Shown here one piece after another: positions 11,159 through 23,045 of a DNA stretch of 64,000 bases (position 1 is its first letter; every line of letters starts with the position of its first letter). The translations under genes were made by a program, and so were the position numbers. The notes beneath the pieces are model-generated. The model was not told where the DNA came from and made no database searches. It was given only the letters and a program-made list of their open reading frames with translations. Origin of the DNA: Hymenolepis diminuta (Eukaryota; Platyhelminthes; Cestoda; Cyclophyllidea; Hymenolepididae); NCBI GenBank assembly GCA_900708905.1, contig CAADRB010000026.1, forward strand, positions 1,343,752 through 1,407,751. Direction: 5' to 3'.

Positions 11159-11332
11159 TGTAATAGTAACTAAACTAAAGCGGCTACTGCTTTATTAATC
11201 CTCGCAATAGAGAAATGTATGTATAGGTGTGTATATGTGTGCGAGACTATCTTCGTCCTATTTCTACAATGTCAATGGAATGTAGAAAATGACGTGATGC
11301 GTTAATTGTGCCTACTCAAGAGAGGGACCCGA

Positions 11333-11342
11333 CCTTATATAG
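11333..11342 (-). promoter_or_regulatory. Candidate TATA box 175 bases upstream of the NLK start codon
   Basis: On the minus strand this reads CTATATAAGG. A start site about 30 bases downstream would give a 5' UTR of roughly 150 bases before the ATG at 11158. It sits in the CpG-richer segment 11290-11700, close to the palindrome at 11389-11436. This is a motif match only; a second candidate promoter lies at 12536. Confidence 0.4.
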
Positions 11343-11388
11343 CAGCAGCCGCAGAATTGTGACACGACGTTAGCTATCGTATGTACAC

Positions 11389-11436
11389 GCGTAAGTGCGT
11401 ACGTATCCGCCGGTGCTTGTACGTACGCACTTATGC
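11389..11436. repeat. Long near-perfect palindrome upstream of NLK
   Basis: The left arm 11389-11405 (GCGTAAGTGCGTACGTA) is the reverse complement of the right arm 11420-11436 (TACGTACGCACTTATGC), with a single G-T wobble. The spacer has 14 bases (11406-11419). It lies 230-280 bases upstream of the NLK ATG and 47 bases upstream of the TATA-like site. Confidence 0.85.
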
Positions 11437-12476
11437 TAAGCGAATACGTCAGCACAGATGCCGGGTTGGCATACTACAGCACGCGTGCAATACCTGTTAG
11501 GCCCTCTTCCATTTTCCTCAAGGCGCAAACAGCACAAGGAGTATGTTGTGCGCACTTGCGCGCTGCCTTACATTCGCACGAATTCTTGAAATCGATAGGT
11601 AGACAGACCAAAGGTGACGCGTGCTGTGTGGCGCGCGCAAGTAGCCGGCCGCGCTTCATGGTCGTATATACGTGCGAAGAGATGACGCAGATTTCGCACG
11701 CGTACGTCCTTCAATGAATAACCTTAATACAACCCAATTCTGGAAATACAGCTGATTTACCTTTGACCGATTTCGCTCTTTCCACATCTCTTCTTCGAAA
11801 CGGACGTTTGAATTGTTCTTTACTGATTTGGCGCCCTGGTTACTACCTTTGATTGCAAATTACTTTAAATAGTTAGTTAATGTGAACCTTGTTAAATTTG
11901 GCTTAGTAAACGATAATGAGTTCGCAAAAAAATACGATGGTATGTATTTCATCAGGTTAGAGGTCACAGATTCACGACCTAGTGATAATTGTTAAATGAT
12001 TGGAATGACTAATCGCAATATTTAATATTGATCGACAGAAGAATTCCGAGTTCCTTGACAGGGAGATCCTATCCAAAATACTTGTTAAAAACGCATTTGA
12101 TGGATTTAAGAACTGTCATATAATACTATTAGCTATGGTAATTGAAGCTCAATTTCAGTGGCCATTTTTTTATAAGAATCAATTTGGAATTGACATGTAA
12201 TGAGTCACCGAATATTTTAAGCACTTTGACCTAGAAAACGCCGAAGGCTTGCTACCAATAAGAAACATTGACCACTCGACTAATTCACAGGTGTTAAGTT
12301 AGTTCTAATTAGGAGAAAGTAGTTACTATATGCGATTGAGTTAGATTCCATAAAAATTGAGGTTAAAAACGAGAGGTCTTGATGTAGTTTGTGTTAACGA
12401 CTAAAGTTAGCTAAATAATTAAAATAAAAACTAATTTGGAAGGAAACAATAACTGTTGAGGAAAAAGAGAACTTAC

Positions 12477-12720
12477 TTTGTTTGGCTGAGGGAGGAAGAC
12501 AGATAAAAAATGCCGCGTCCAGGCAATAGTCAGAACTTTTATAGGTGGGGCTTTTTTATGAAAGCCGAATTACACACGCAGCAGACGTCAATTATGTCTA
12601 CTCCAGTGCTTTTAGAGCCAGCCAAAGTGCTAGGCGGCGCTAGCCACTGGAATTCAGAGAAACAGACTCGCTTTGTGTTCCATTTCCCTCTCCCCCCAGT
12701 CCGCCTTCCATTGGTCGGTG
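12477..12720 (-). promoter_or_regulatory. Candidate upstream promoter with possible non-coding first exon (minus strand)
   Basis: Read on the minus strand, this GC-richer island has a CCAAT box (GACCAATGG around 12716-12708) and then CTATAAAAG at 12544-12536. A short pyrimidine-rich segment follows and ends in CAAA|GTAAGT (intron from 12476). A start site near 12512 would give a short leader exon spliced to the NLK coding exon. The acceptor would have to lie just upstream of 11158, for example the ctttag near 11180. The layout is what an NLK 5' UTR exon should look like, but no transcript supports it. Confidence 0.4.
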
Positions 12721-14640
12721 GCGTGATTGATGATTAATCCCACCGGCTTGTAGAGAACAGGAGCTGAACAGACGTGGCAGTTGTACTTTAGAGAAATAGT
12801 ACAGGTACACAACACGGTAAGATTTCTTGATAAAACGGGATATAAAAGATTTTTGTTAAACTAGGCTATAGAGCTGCAAGAGAATGATAGGTATGTTACT
12901 TCCATTCCATCATGCACTAATCTTGTTAAACCCGGAGATTGGGAAATAAACAAGAAATTGTAAATCTCTCAGTAATATCAACACATATTTCCAATGATAA
13001 AGGTGTGCAAGAGGGAATATATAATTTGCACACAATTTTTTTCCGTAAACTTGTTTGCCAAAACGACGAGGATAATAATATTCAGGCATACTGCCACAGT
13101 GTGGCCATGACTACACTCCAAAGATGGAAGAGTTATTGTTAAAGCAGATGGAAAAAAACAGCATGAAGAATTCGTGGAGGAAACCGAATTTAAGTAATTT
13201 GATAGAAGTAGAATATTCTCATTTTTATCATCCTATTTCATTTTGAAAATAAAATCCGTTCATCTCGTTAATTGAATTTGTCGTTTATTTTGTGTTTGAG
13301 AGGGTAAATTTTAACAACTTAACGAAAAATATTATCGATTTACTCACTTTATAAACACCACCTGCGAGTGCACGGTGTTTTACTTAACTATCACCTGGAA
13401 ATAATCAATAACGCACTGAATTAAGTCTATCGATTGAAATAATCGATGAATAATCAGTGCACAATCATAGGCACGTGCGTTCCAACAAAATTAACTCGGT
13501 TATTTCTAGTGTACGCAGGCGATTCTCAACGGTTCAGTGTTTGCTCCAGTAAAAGGTGGAGAATAAATTAGTACATTATTAATATTTACCTAATCATCGA
13601 GATTGGAGCCAGTTAGTCAGCTCAAATCGTTACAATTTCAGAGGGAATGACTGTAATTGTTTAATGTGATGGAGAAAGGAGAGTTACGTGTGCTTAACGT
13701 GCAAACGTGGTCTGACACACTGGCATTTTCAGACACCCAATATGACATGCCAAGACAAACAACTCTTTCTGTGGTGGTCTTTTTATATCCTTTGATTTGT
13801 TTGTGCAAGAAGGAGTCTCTTAGTGCCAGTCTCGTTTTAATACACCTAGATGTATTTTAAAAACTGTATCCATTTAATGAGTTGACTTCAATGAAACTAT
13901 CAGTTACTGAAAGTTCCATTTTCCATTACGTATCTATTGCACATATTGGCTAAATACATATGATAGAACTGTAAGAACATCAAAGTACTATTACATGGTG
14001 TTTTTGACATCGGAAAAGTACGACGTTGTAAAGTTCTGTTGTAAGAGTGGCAAACGTAACATAATAACGACGTAGGAGTCTAGACATGGCGTAGAATATT
14101 AATGGGCTGGTTTGGGACAAATGTAATAGCGTTAAATATGACCATAGTAGAATGCCGAAATTAAAATTAAGTCAGATAGCAAATAATAAGATTCCTAGTC
14201 CTAGTAACTGGGGGTTTATAAGCCACTTTTATTTTAGCACTATGATAAAGAATAAATTCATTTCTTTAAATAAATCCTTATTTCATAATAAGCAACTACA
14301 TATTCTTTTTCTATTTGGCGTTAATTACTTGGTTAGCAATCGAACTCATTTACAATGGTGATTATTGAGGATAAAACCTTTTCTATAAATTCATTTACAT
14401 TAAAAATGAAGCGGACGAAGTTGAAAACCAACGTCCATATTCAAGTAATTAAACGCCCAAATACGCGCAAATCAAGCTCTATGTGACAAGTTAAACGTAA
14501 TGAATTTCGATAAAGTTATGACTGATTTAAAGTTTATGTATTATAAACTATATCTGAATACAGTGATCAGTAGACATGTTCATACCCGTAGTCCCTAGAC
14601 TGTTATTACGCATCTCCAGGACACGACCTGGCCACATGAA

Positions 14641-14686
14641 GGGGTCTTGTGACTGCCTTTGTCACCGTGAGAACACAAGAACCCCC
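14641..14686. repeat. Nested hairpin in a GC-richer islet
   Basis: GGGGTCTTGTG (14641-14651) pairs with CACAAGAACCCC (14674-14685) with one bulge. Inside, GTGAC and GTCAC can pair as an alternative stem. No known element was recognised. Confidence 0.6.
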
Positions 14687-17600
14687 GCAAATGTCCGACT
14701 TCTTTTGTGAAATCAATGGACTTTCATTCAGGCTGTAGTAACAATGTCAATTATAATGTACGACACTTCATTTGCGACGGCCATTTTTGAATAGAGAAAT
14801 GTCGTTTAGCAATATAATATTTGTTTTCTTAATTATCTATCTAATTAGAAATACGAAATCTTATTAGTTCATTTAAACTGTCAGAAAAATAAAATTTCAT
14901 TTAATATGAAGATTAAAGAAAAGTAAGTTGATTATTAATTACAAAATTTTCACTTAATAAATCTAATTCCATAAATTATCCTATTTGAAAAATAACTGCA
15001 TGACCTAGCACTGAACATATTTAAGTGTTTTTTATGGACCAAGTACATTTTGAACGTTTCGAATTTTGATTAGTCTTTAGTCCGAATGGTCAACAAAAAT
15101 TATTCATTAATGTTGAAATTCAAATATCATTTGAATGTAAAGATATAAGGTTTTCAATATCACATTTACTGCAAGGTAGGGAAATTAAAATATGATGATT
15201 TATATCTGGAAAGTTAAGACTTCATTGGAACTCTTTGCCCTTTTCATATTCATGACACTCTAGAAGTTCATTCGGGTTGATTTACATTCAAGAAGGATGG
15301 GGGTAATTGTATTGAACTTCTTGAATGAAGGTTTCAACCTACTTGTAGTTTCATCCGAACTTTTATAAATGATTAGAGGAGAAAGTTTACTACTCGTGAT
15401 GAAAAAAATGAGTGATGAACCGCTCCATTTCCTTCAGTGCTTAAAATGCCCCCTTAGCCGCAGAAAAGTAAATGTTCTTCTTCTCAGTCTGCCAAGAATA
15501 GACATTAGGCAACAGTTTAGCCATTTGTAAAACATTTAAAATCGGCTAATGGGGATCCTTGCAGTTTCTTGAATTTGTAGTACAGTGGTCAAAGAGTTCC
15601 CTTTTTTCTTTCGTGATCAATATCTTACAAGAATTCCTTTGAGACGAAGTTTGATCTTTTCCGGCTTACTCTAACTCTTTCCAGTCCAAATTTTTCATTT
15701 ACATTTCATCACATAGCTTGCGGATTTGATGAGCCTGAAATTATCTCTGTAATACATTTATTGATGTTGACTTATTAATAAATCGCAGATAGTCTGCTCA
15801 AATTTTACGCCAAGTTTTTACGTATAACTTAGGCGATTAAAGCGGTTAGAGTAGAACGGTGGGAATTTGAGGACTAAAGCCAGTTCTTGATTATCTTTAA
15901 AGCTAGCTAACAAATTGGTTTTAATCCTTGAATTTGTCTAAAGCTATTAGCCTCATCAATCACGTTTTCCCCATTGAGATGTACATTTGCAAATAATTCC
16001 TCTTTCTACTTTTGCTCGACCTGTTTTCGCCTAGTTTAAACTATTTTCAGGCCTTAGCACGGGACAGAGCTAGAGAGGGGAGATAACCCTGACCTTATCG
16101 TATGTCTAGCCTTAAGGAGGTCATGTCCATCACCCATCAAGTGTGTACGTTCCACTAGATTAATTTTGGATTGCTGACTGCCATGGTCGTCGCGTGTCCC
16201 TAAGGCAACGAGACAAGTGGGTGAAGGTCGACAATCCGGTCGTCGTCTTATGCATCCATTCATTTCTTATTTTCCACGTGGATTGTTGCACGCTGTGGGG
16301 GTGTGTTGCTAACCTGCTGCTATGTTTTACTTATTAATCAAGATAGGAGCATGCTATTTTCAATATTTAAGAGGTGTTTGATAATATTTCAAATCCACGG
16401 AGGATAAGAGAACGAAAGTTGAATACCACTCCGATTCAGGAATTCAAATTTAGATTTCATTCCAGCGAATAACCAAACGTCAGTTGTCAATCTGATCGTT
16501 CCATTATATAGATATTCGATAATGATTTCCGGAATTTTCCTCTTACGTATGAGAAAGTGCGTTTACCGTTACCTGTTTACACAAATAATTACAAATCAGC
16601 GGACTATTCTGAGAAACTGTGTTTACATTTTCGCTTCGCATATGCAGCCATTCCTAAAAACAGTAGAGGACCATTACAGTAAGAATTAGTTACAGAGTAG
16701 AGGTAAATTATGCAAATGTTGTTCTGAATAATATTGAATGAGAAACACGCTAGTATGTATTCGATTAAAACAAGAGATTGGGATTGAATACATATGCTTA
16801 CACATATACCATATAATTAGATTAAGAATTAGACCCTTATTTTAATATTTGGGTAATTTAATTATAAAATCATTTACTTGCAGAAAGGGAAAATGGTTTT
16901 AACGAGCGGCAAGTAGTTGGGTACAGACTCTTATAGAAGCCATAGTATCGAGTTTTGCATAATACTCTTTGGCGATCTTTGTATCGATTTAAACAAATAC
17001 TTCTGTAATGATTCATAACCAACTCAACACTCGGACTATTGATTTTCGAAATTTATTTGGATATAGATCTTTATGAGGAAATGCATTTCGATTGATATAT
17101 GTTGAAAAAAATATTATATATTTATATCACTACTGCAAATTAAATTAAACTGACTTGAATTAAATGTAAATATTCCTATATTTTAAAAATACACCTAATT
17201 TATGAATAGCTGAGTTTCAGAAAAAGATTAAGCTTAGGTTTCGGAGAATCCTATGTTAAAAACCCAATTTTCTAAATAAATATTTATGCAAAATGCTAGA
17301 ACAGTGAGGTCTTGCGAGGAAAACTTTGATTCTTTCGTTTTGGGTTTAGATAAGGCGGGTAAATAGGGCAAACAAAAATCGCTACTAAAATAGCGAATGC
17401 AAAGGTATATATCTAATACACAGTCTCGTTAATTAAAAGCAGGATTTTCTGAAATTACGCACAATTGAAGACAGCTAAATGTAGAGGATTGGAACTTTGT
17501 ACAAATCTTATTAAATGGGGAAGAAACACGCAAAAATCAAATGATAAATGAATAAACTGATAAGTAACTTGCTCTTTCCAGTAAATTCTTTCAGCAGCTA

Positions 17601-18260
17601 ATGATATGAAGGAGGGCAAGGACACTACAAAGAATGTGAAGGAAGTCTAAATTTCTCCATTTAAATATTCTCAAATTCGAAAATATGAGAATTTTAAGGC
17701 TCTAAAACGCCTTACCGCGTATCCTTGATACTTTCTATCAAGAATAGGCTGGCTCAAATAGACAGAATTCCGACTTTATTCTTTTGCATCCATTTTTTTA
17801 CAAGCACAATAAAAAAACAGTCCCTTGTTAGTTCAAAGTCCTCTTCCGCTATTTATTCAGACATGCAAATTGTCACTATTAGATAGTAAAATAATTATAA
17901 AAGATAAATATAATAGATCATGATGCAGTAATGATAGGATGACATCATTGCATGTAAGCTTTCCTTTGCCAAAATCGAATTAAAACCGATTTATGAATAC
18001 ATGATTGTAAAAAAACACATGATTAAAAATCATTTTTAAAAACTTCATTCATCTAAATCTCAGTTAACCTTAACAACTTCAAATATTTCAGCAACCATTT
18101 CAAGTTCAAGTAATTGATACCAATCGAAGTGTTAGGAAACAAAGCCGATCATTTGTTTAAATGAACTTAATAAAAGATAAATTTCATTATAATGTTAGAA
18201 AGTTGTGTCGCAACTTAAATAAGCGAAAGAGCATTTGAAATATTATTAGATATCCACTAT

Positions 18261-18960
18261 GACCACAATTGCCCAGACCCAGAAGGAAGAATACGAAGAT
18301 TCACGACTGCCACAGTTCAGCACATCTATTAGAAAGATGCGTTTGCCTATAACAATTTTGATCAATCAAATATGACTGGCTAAATGATTAATCAATAATT
18401 GAAGGAGCGGCTAGATTGCATATACAGATTCGAGTGCAGAAACCCAATAATCGATAAATCAGTGCTCGAGGGACAAAGCTTGTGAATGTCATTCAGGTGC
18501 ACTGAAAATACACAATTTGGAGGGCGTTTTCAACTTCAAACTTTAATAAATAAGAGGTGCGACATGGTTCATATCATATATTCATATTTCTTTGTTTGAA
18601 TGAAACTACAAGGTGTATTCTAATATTATAAAGTCATATGGTCACTGATAACACCTAAGTTATCAGTGCGATATTTCTTGGTGCCTACTGAGATTACGCA
18701 ATTGCTCAGACCCCGAGGAAAGAATGACAAAAATCTGCAACTGATATACATTTATTAAGAAAATTGATTTTTTATTGATTTAGATCAATAGGATATGATC
18801 GGCTGTCTGCAGCAATGGAATATCCAGGTATGGGTAAGAAATTCCAAAAACCAATGATCCCGTGCATGAAGAACGAAGCCTGCGAGCTTCACATCTACAT
18901 AAAAATTTGAAGGATGTTTACAAGTTCAAGTTTAATTAAGTGAGGGGTGTGACATGATTT
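18261..18960 (+). repeat. Two diverged tandem copies of a ~430-bp repeat (family F)
   Basis: Copy 1 (about 18261-18580) and copy 2 (about 18690-18960) share blocks in the same order. These include CAATTGCCCAGACCCAGAAG against CAATTGCTCAGACCCCGAGG, a central TTGATCAATCAAATATGACTGG-type block, and a 3' block GGAGGGCGTTTTCAACTTCA against GAAGGATGTTTACAAGTTCA. The 3' blocks are followed by AAGAGGTGCGACATGGTT against GTGAGGGGTGTGACATGATT. A perfect 10-bp hairpin CACTGATAAC/GTTATCAGTG (18643-18668) lies between the copies. Confidence 0.6.
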
Positions 18961-19789
18961 ATATCTACGGCAAAGCAAATGATAGATGGCTGCCGGTTAC
19001 ACAGATCGATAAAGTATGCTCTTAGCTCTTCAGGGGATTCGTTTAACACTCTTTTTAGATTTTTGCTTTCACTCTATATGCAGTTTGGCAAAAGTGGTAC
19101 TGTTAAAATAGAGGCGAAGTTTTTCTCTTCAGATTTTAATAAATAAATAGATAATGAGTTCATAGAAAGCACACGAGACGTCCATTCAAAGAGATGTGAT
19201 GATCAAACTTTATTGATTAATTTTCAGTTAGGTGTCATTCAACACCTTGTGAAACGTTCGGAGAATCATAACCATTTCATGAAAATTTTTAACTTATTTC
19301 ATTAAATTAGCTTCATGTCAATACCAGTGATTTCACTTTTATCTCACAAATTTTATTGAAGAAAATATACTGCGTACATTTCACAGACATAAATGGTCCC
19401 AAAAAGTGAAATATTTTCATTGATTAAAGCTGCTTACTATTGCTATTACATCTTGGTTACTTCTCAAAGTAATTTGCAGTCTTTGTCACGGTAAAGCGCT
19501 TATACAAGGCAAATAAAAACCATAAAGAAGACATTATAAGTAGATGGTAAAATTCGGAGTAACAAAAGAATTTCACTAAAGAAATTTGTATTCATCAGGC
19601 TTTTTGACATTTTCTTAATAGGAATAGTTTTTGTATCATTAACTTTTCGCAGTATTCAGAAGTAATCGATCGAAAGAATGAGAATATGAGCATTTGAATC
19701 ATTGTTATTTGGGTTCACAGAGAGTGAACTCTATGGGGCTATGTTATACTAAAATCATATTGTTTGATATCATTCTCCTAGTGCCTTGT

Positions 19790-19925
19790 CAATTAAAGGA
19801 AAAAGTGTATTGACATGATATGATCAACCTTTAATAATATCAAGTGGTCAATAAACTCTGAACGCAGCGGATATGAATTCACTAAGGAACCCAGGGAGCA
19901 AATGTCGAAATTTGAGTATTTGTGC
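19790..19925 (+). repeat. Dispersed repeat family B, copy
   Basis: Shares with the copy at 22.8 kb a block of the type TTGACATGAT..CAACC, then GGTCAATAAACTCTGAA and ATGAATTCACT in the same order. Identified by eye; boundaries approximate. Confidence 0.5.
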
Positions 19926-20752
19926 ATTTTAATATGAAACAGTGAATTATATCCATGCGTTCTATATGGTAACCTTTTATCCCACAAATACTTATCCATC
20001 GTAAAAATGTAATTCTTCATGTGCAGAAGCGGTAATTTCAGAAAGATATTCAGTTACAAACCTTCAGATTTAACTATTATATAGCACCTAAAGCCTAATA
20101 GCATTCATTAAGATGTCTGTTCGATGTGCAAACACGTTTTGGATACGCTAATTCAATAACCGCTTTAAGGAAAATACCCATCCTAGAAGTAATTATACGC
20201 CTCATTCATTAACAGAACTATCACCGTTAGTCATCAAACAAAGAAGTATTCTGGGAATAACAGGAACAAAGCCCTGATGTGTAATGCTCATATTTTAGTC
20301 CCAATTTAGGCCAGAAAAATAACACTCTCCTCATTCAATTAAGCACTGCGAATGACTCGTCGCGATTGTTGGTCATCAGTATTTAGACTATCAACAAAAG
20401 AAGCATCATAATAAAATTAGATTGACAAGCAAGATCATAGAGCATCACATGAAATAAGTTAAAACCACTTTTTAAAGTCACTATTAAAGATTAATAGAAT
20501 GAATGCCTAATAGTCATAATTGCCATCTGACCTATAATTATCTTATCCCGTATTTATACACTAAAAGCACTATCTGAATTGACGTTCGCTACGCTACCTC
20601 AAACTAGTTTACGTTTGACTTAAAATGCAGGTGTCCATTTTAATCTCATAAAAATGAGTGGAGTTTGCTGACAGATTGGGGAGATAGTTGGATGTATTTT
20701 CTGCCGTCCAGCGTTTATGCCAACAGAAAGCCAGCACATTCTGAATGCTAAA

Positions 20753-20771
20753 GGGGAGAGGGGGAGGGGGG
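20753..20771 (+). repeat. G-run, G-quadruplex candidate
   Basis: Runs of four, five and six Gs separated by AGA and A. It lies in a GC-richer islet at 20620-21130. Confidence 0.7.
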
Positions 20772-21404
20772 TGAGGTTTCTTTGTCTTTACTAAGACACG
20801 AACTCGCGGAAATCTTTTTCCGACAAACATCTGTGTGTAAAATGCGTGGGTAAATGCGGTGGTGTGTACATGTTTGGATGACTCATAGTATGCACTGTAT
20901 GACGTTACAGTTGGCTGGCTGGCCTGGAAGGTCCATAAATAAATTTGTACGCGCGTGTCGTCCAGAAGACAGAATTTTCTGAAGGTAACAGACACACAAA
21001 AACACTCACTTATATTCATTCTCTCTTAGCTGTCATGGCAACGCGCTATAAAGGAAATTTTCGAGTCTTCGAAAGGAAATTGATTATATCTGTTTTTATG
21101 ACCCACTCTATTTCGAGGGGCTTTTAGTAAAATGCTCGTACAGAAACGGAAATTGCGGTCAATGACGGTATAGAGTGCAAATGCATATCGTTGCCATTAA
21201 TGAGAGAAATTCCACAAAACTTAGGGAATTCACATTGGTAGTCAGTTTCATTACCTATTTTAAACACTTTTTTAGAAGTAAAACCGTATTTTTAATTAAA
21301 TTATTCAATTATTCATCAAATTTTATTGAAGGAGAACGCGCATGACACGAGGTTTCCTTTGAACTTCTAGTTATGCGTAAGCATTTCCCTACAGTTTCTT
21401 AAAT

Positions 21405-21600
21405 CTCTCAGGCTCCCACTATATAACCTGTGACCACGAGTTTTGTGTGAAGCTCTTAGCGCCTCTTGCACCAACCTGAGCATGCACTTCTGTAGTGATC
21501 CTTCACCATAGTTCCATTCGAGAAAACTGCTTTCTGAAATCTATATTGTACAGATAACCTAGTATGTTCTTGAGTAATTAAGGGTCTTGGGATCTGTTAT
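21405..21600 (+). repeat. Dispersed repeat family E, copy
   Basis: CCTGAGCATGCACTTCTGTA followed by GTGATCCTTCACCATAG and AAACTGCTTTCTGAAATCT. Aligns with 340-470 and 34840-35050. Confidence 0.5.
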
Positions 21601-22774
21601 TACTTCAAAATCTCCTTATACATTGGCTTTGTGCCGTTATCCGTTTGTTTAGATTATTAATGCAAACTTTTTGAGAGAATTCAATTGGCTGATTGACCTT
21701 TCTGACCGGCAATTTAAACTTATATGATATCACGAATTTCGTAAATGTAATACACATTCTTAGGTAAAATAAATGATAAATGCTATTTATTTGATGCATA
21801 ATTATTTGGTTAAGGCAAAATTAAAAGCCAAATTAAAGAGAAAAGTGGATTAAGTATAAAATATGAGAAACTGATGAAGAAATTGTTTTAATATACTTCA
21901 AGACCATAGACTTCTTAAATTTCTTTTCTGTAATAGAAGGTTTTCATTTTCTTCCTATATCTTATTCATTTAAGCATATTAACGACCTATTAGTGAGAAT
22001 ATCAGTCTCTTAAGTGAATGAAATCTTGTGGTAATTGCAATACCCGAGCAGAAGTGATGATGTCTGATAGTTGCCAGTTTGGTAAATAAAACATTAGAAT
22101 CATTAATGTCTGGCCTATATTCAAGAGAAAATCATGAAGGAAAATCTCCCCAATAATCAAATTTTGCAGAGGAGTTACATTCTGGATTTGTTCTGATATA
22201 ATCCGACTTTCTGCTGCTCTACTCTTGGGTACTTTGTCAAGATGATTGGTCATGTTCCTCGGCTCTTCCTTTGCACACATTCTCATTACCAGCTAGAGCA
22301 GACACTGAGTTTTTGAGTATATATCTTTTTCATTTTTATTTACATTATTAGTGCTGCCGTATCCAAGTCTCCGATCTCGTTGACTACGTAAAATAACTGG
22401 AATCATACAATACGATCCATACAATATGCAAAACAATATAGCTTAGCAGTATTGGTCTTTAAAGGTCCATATCCAGGCAGAAATGGAAAGATAAAGGAAT
22501 TAGGACAAGAAGAGGTTCGTAATGAAATAAATGAATGAAATCCAAGTATATAATTCTTACAAATATCTGGAACTTCACTTCAAAATTAGTTAATATCACC
22601 TATATTAACTGTAAAAGGGTCAGAAAAATACGATTTGTCTATTTTTTTCCTAACTTAGTGGGAGTACTAGGTGGTATAGCATACGTTCAAAGGTCGCGGA
22701 TTAGAAGTAAATTAATTCGAAATCTGTTGCCGAAATAACGTACCCAAACTGATTGTAAGAAGACATAAATGAAT

Positions 22775-23045
22775 CAAATTGGCATGGCCAACCATTCATT
22801 TAGATCAAATGACCAATAAGCTCTGCATGTCGCAGACACGAATTCACTCAGAAACTCTGAGATTGAATCATAAAAATTGAGCTCTGAAACAGTAGGATAT
22901 TTTTATGAGAAAGTAGATAGCATGAATTCAAATAAAACCCTCTCTTATCATCCTGACCTCATTATTATCCTCCTATTCAACTTTCTCTTTCACCAGTTAC
23001 CAGACTTGCTATCTCATAGGTTTAGATACTATATCATGAATAAAA
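22775..23045 (+). repeat. Dispersed repeat family B, copy
   Basis: Contains TTGGCATGGCCAACC, GACCAATAAGCTCTG, ACGAATTCACTCAGAAACTC and then a pyrimidine-rich CTGACCTCATTATTATCC block. The same order recurs at 19.8, 26.8, 27.4, 33.6 and 42.7 kb, and inverted at 30.9 kb. Confidence 0.5.

Noticed and set aside
11433..11717. Plus-strand 94-codon frame upstream of NLK
   Set aside because: It exists because the CpG-rich upstream islet has few stops; no domain, no splice context, and it overlaps one arm of the palindrome.
16054..16263. 69-codon minus-strand frame in a GC-richer patch
   Set aside because: Arg-rich and short, no family match; could be a transposon scrap but nothing supports it.
20609..21019. 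136-codon minus-strand frame
   Set aside because: No recognisable domain; the Pro run comes from the G-run; no convincing splice sites. Kept only as an islet observation.
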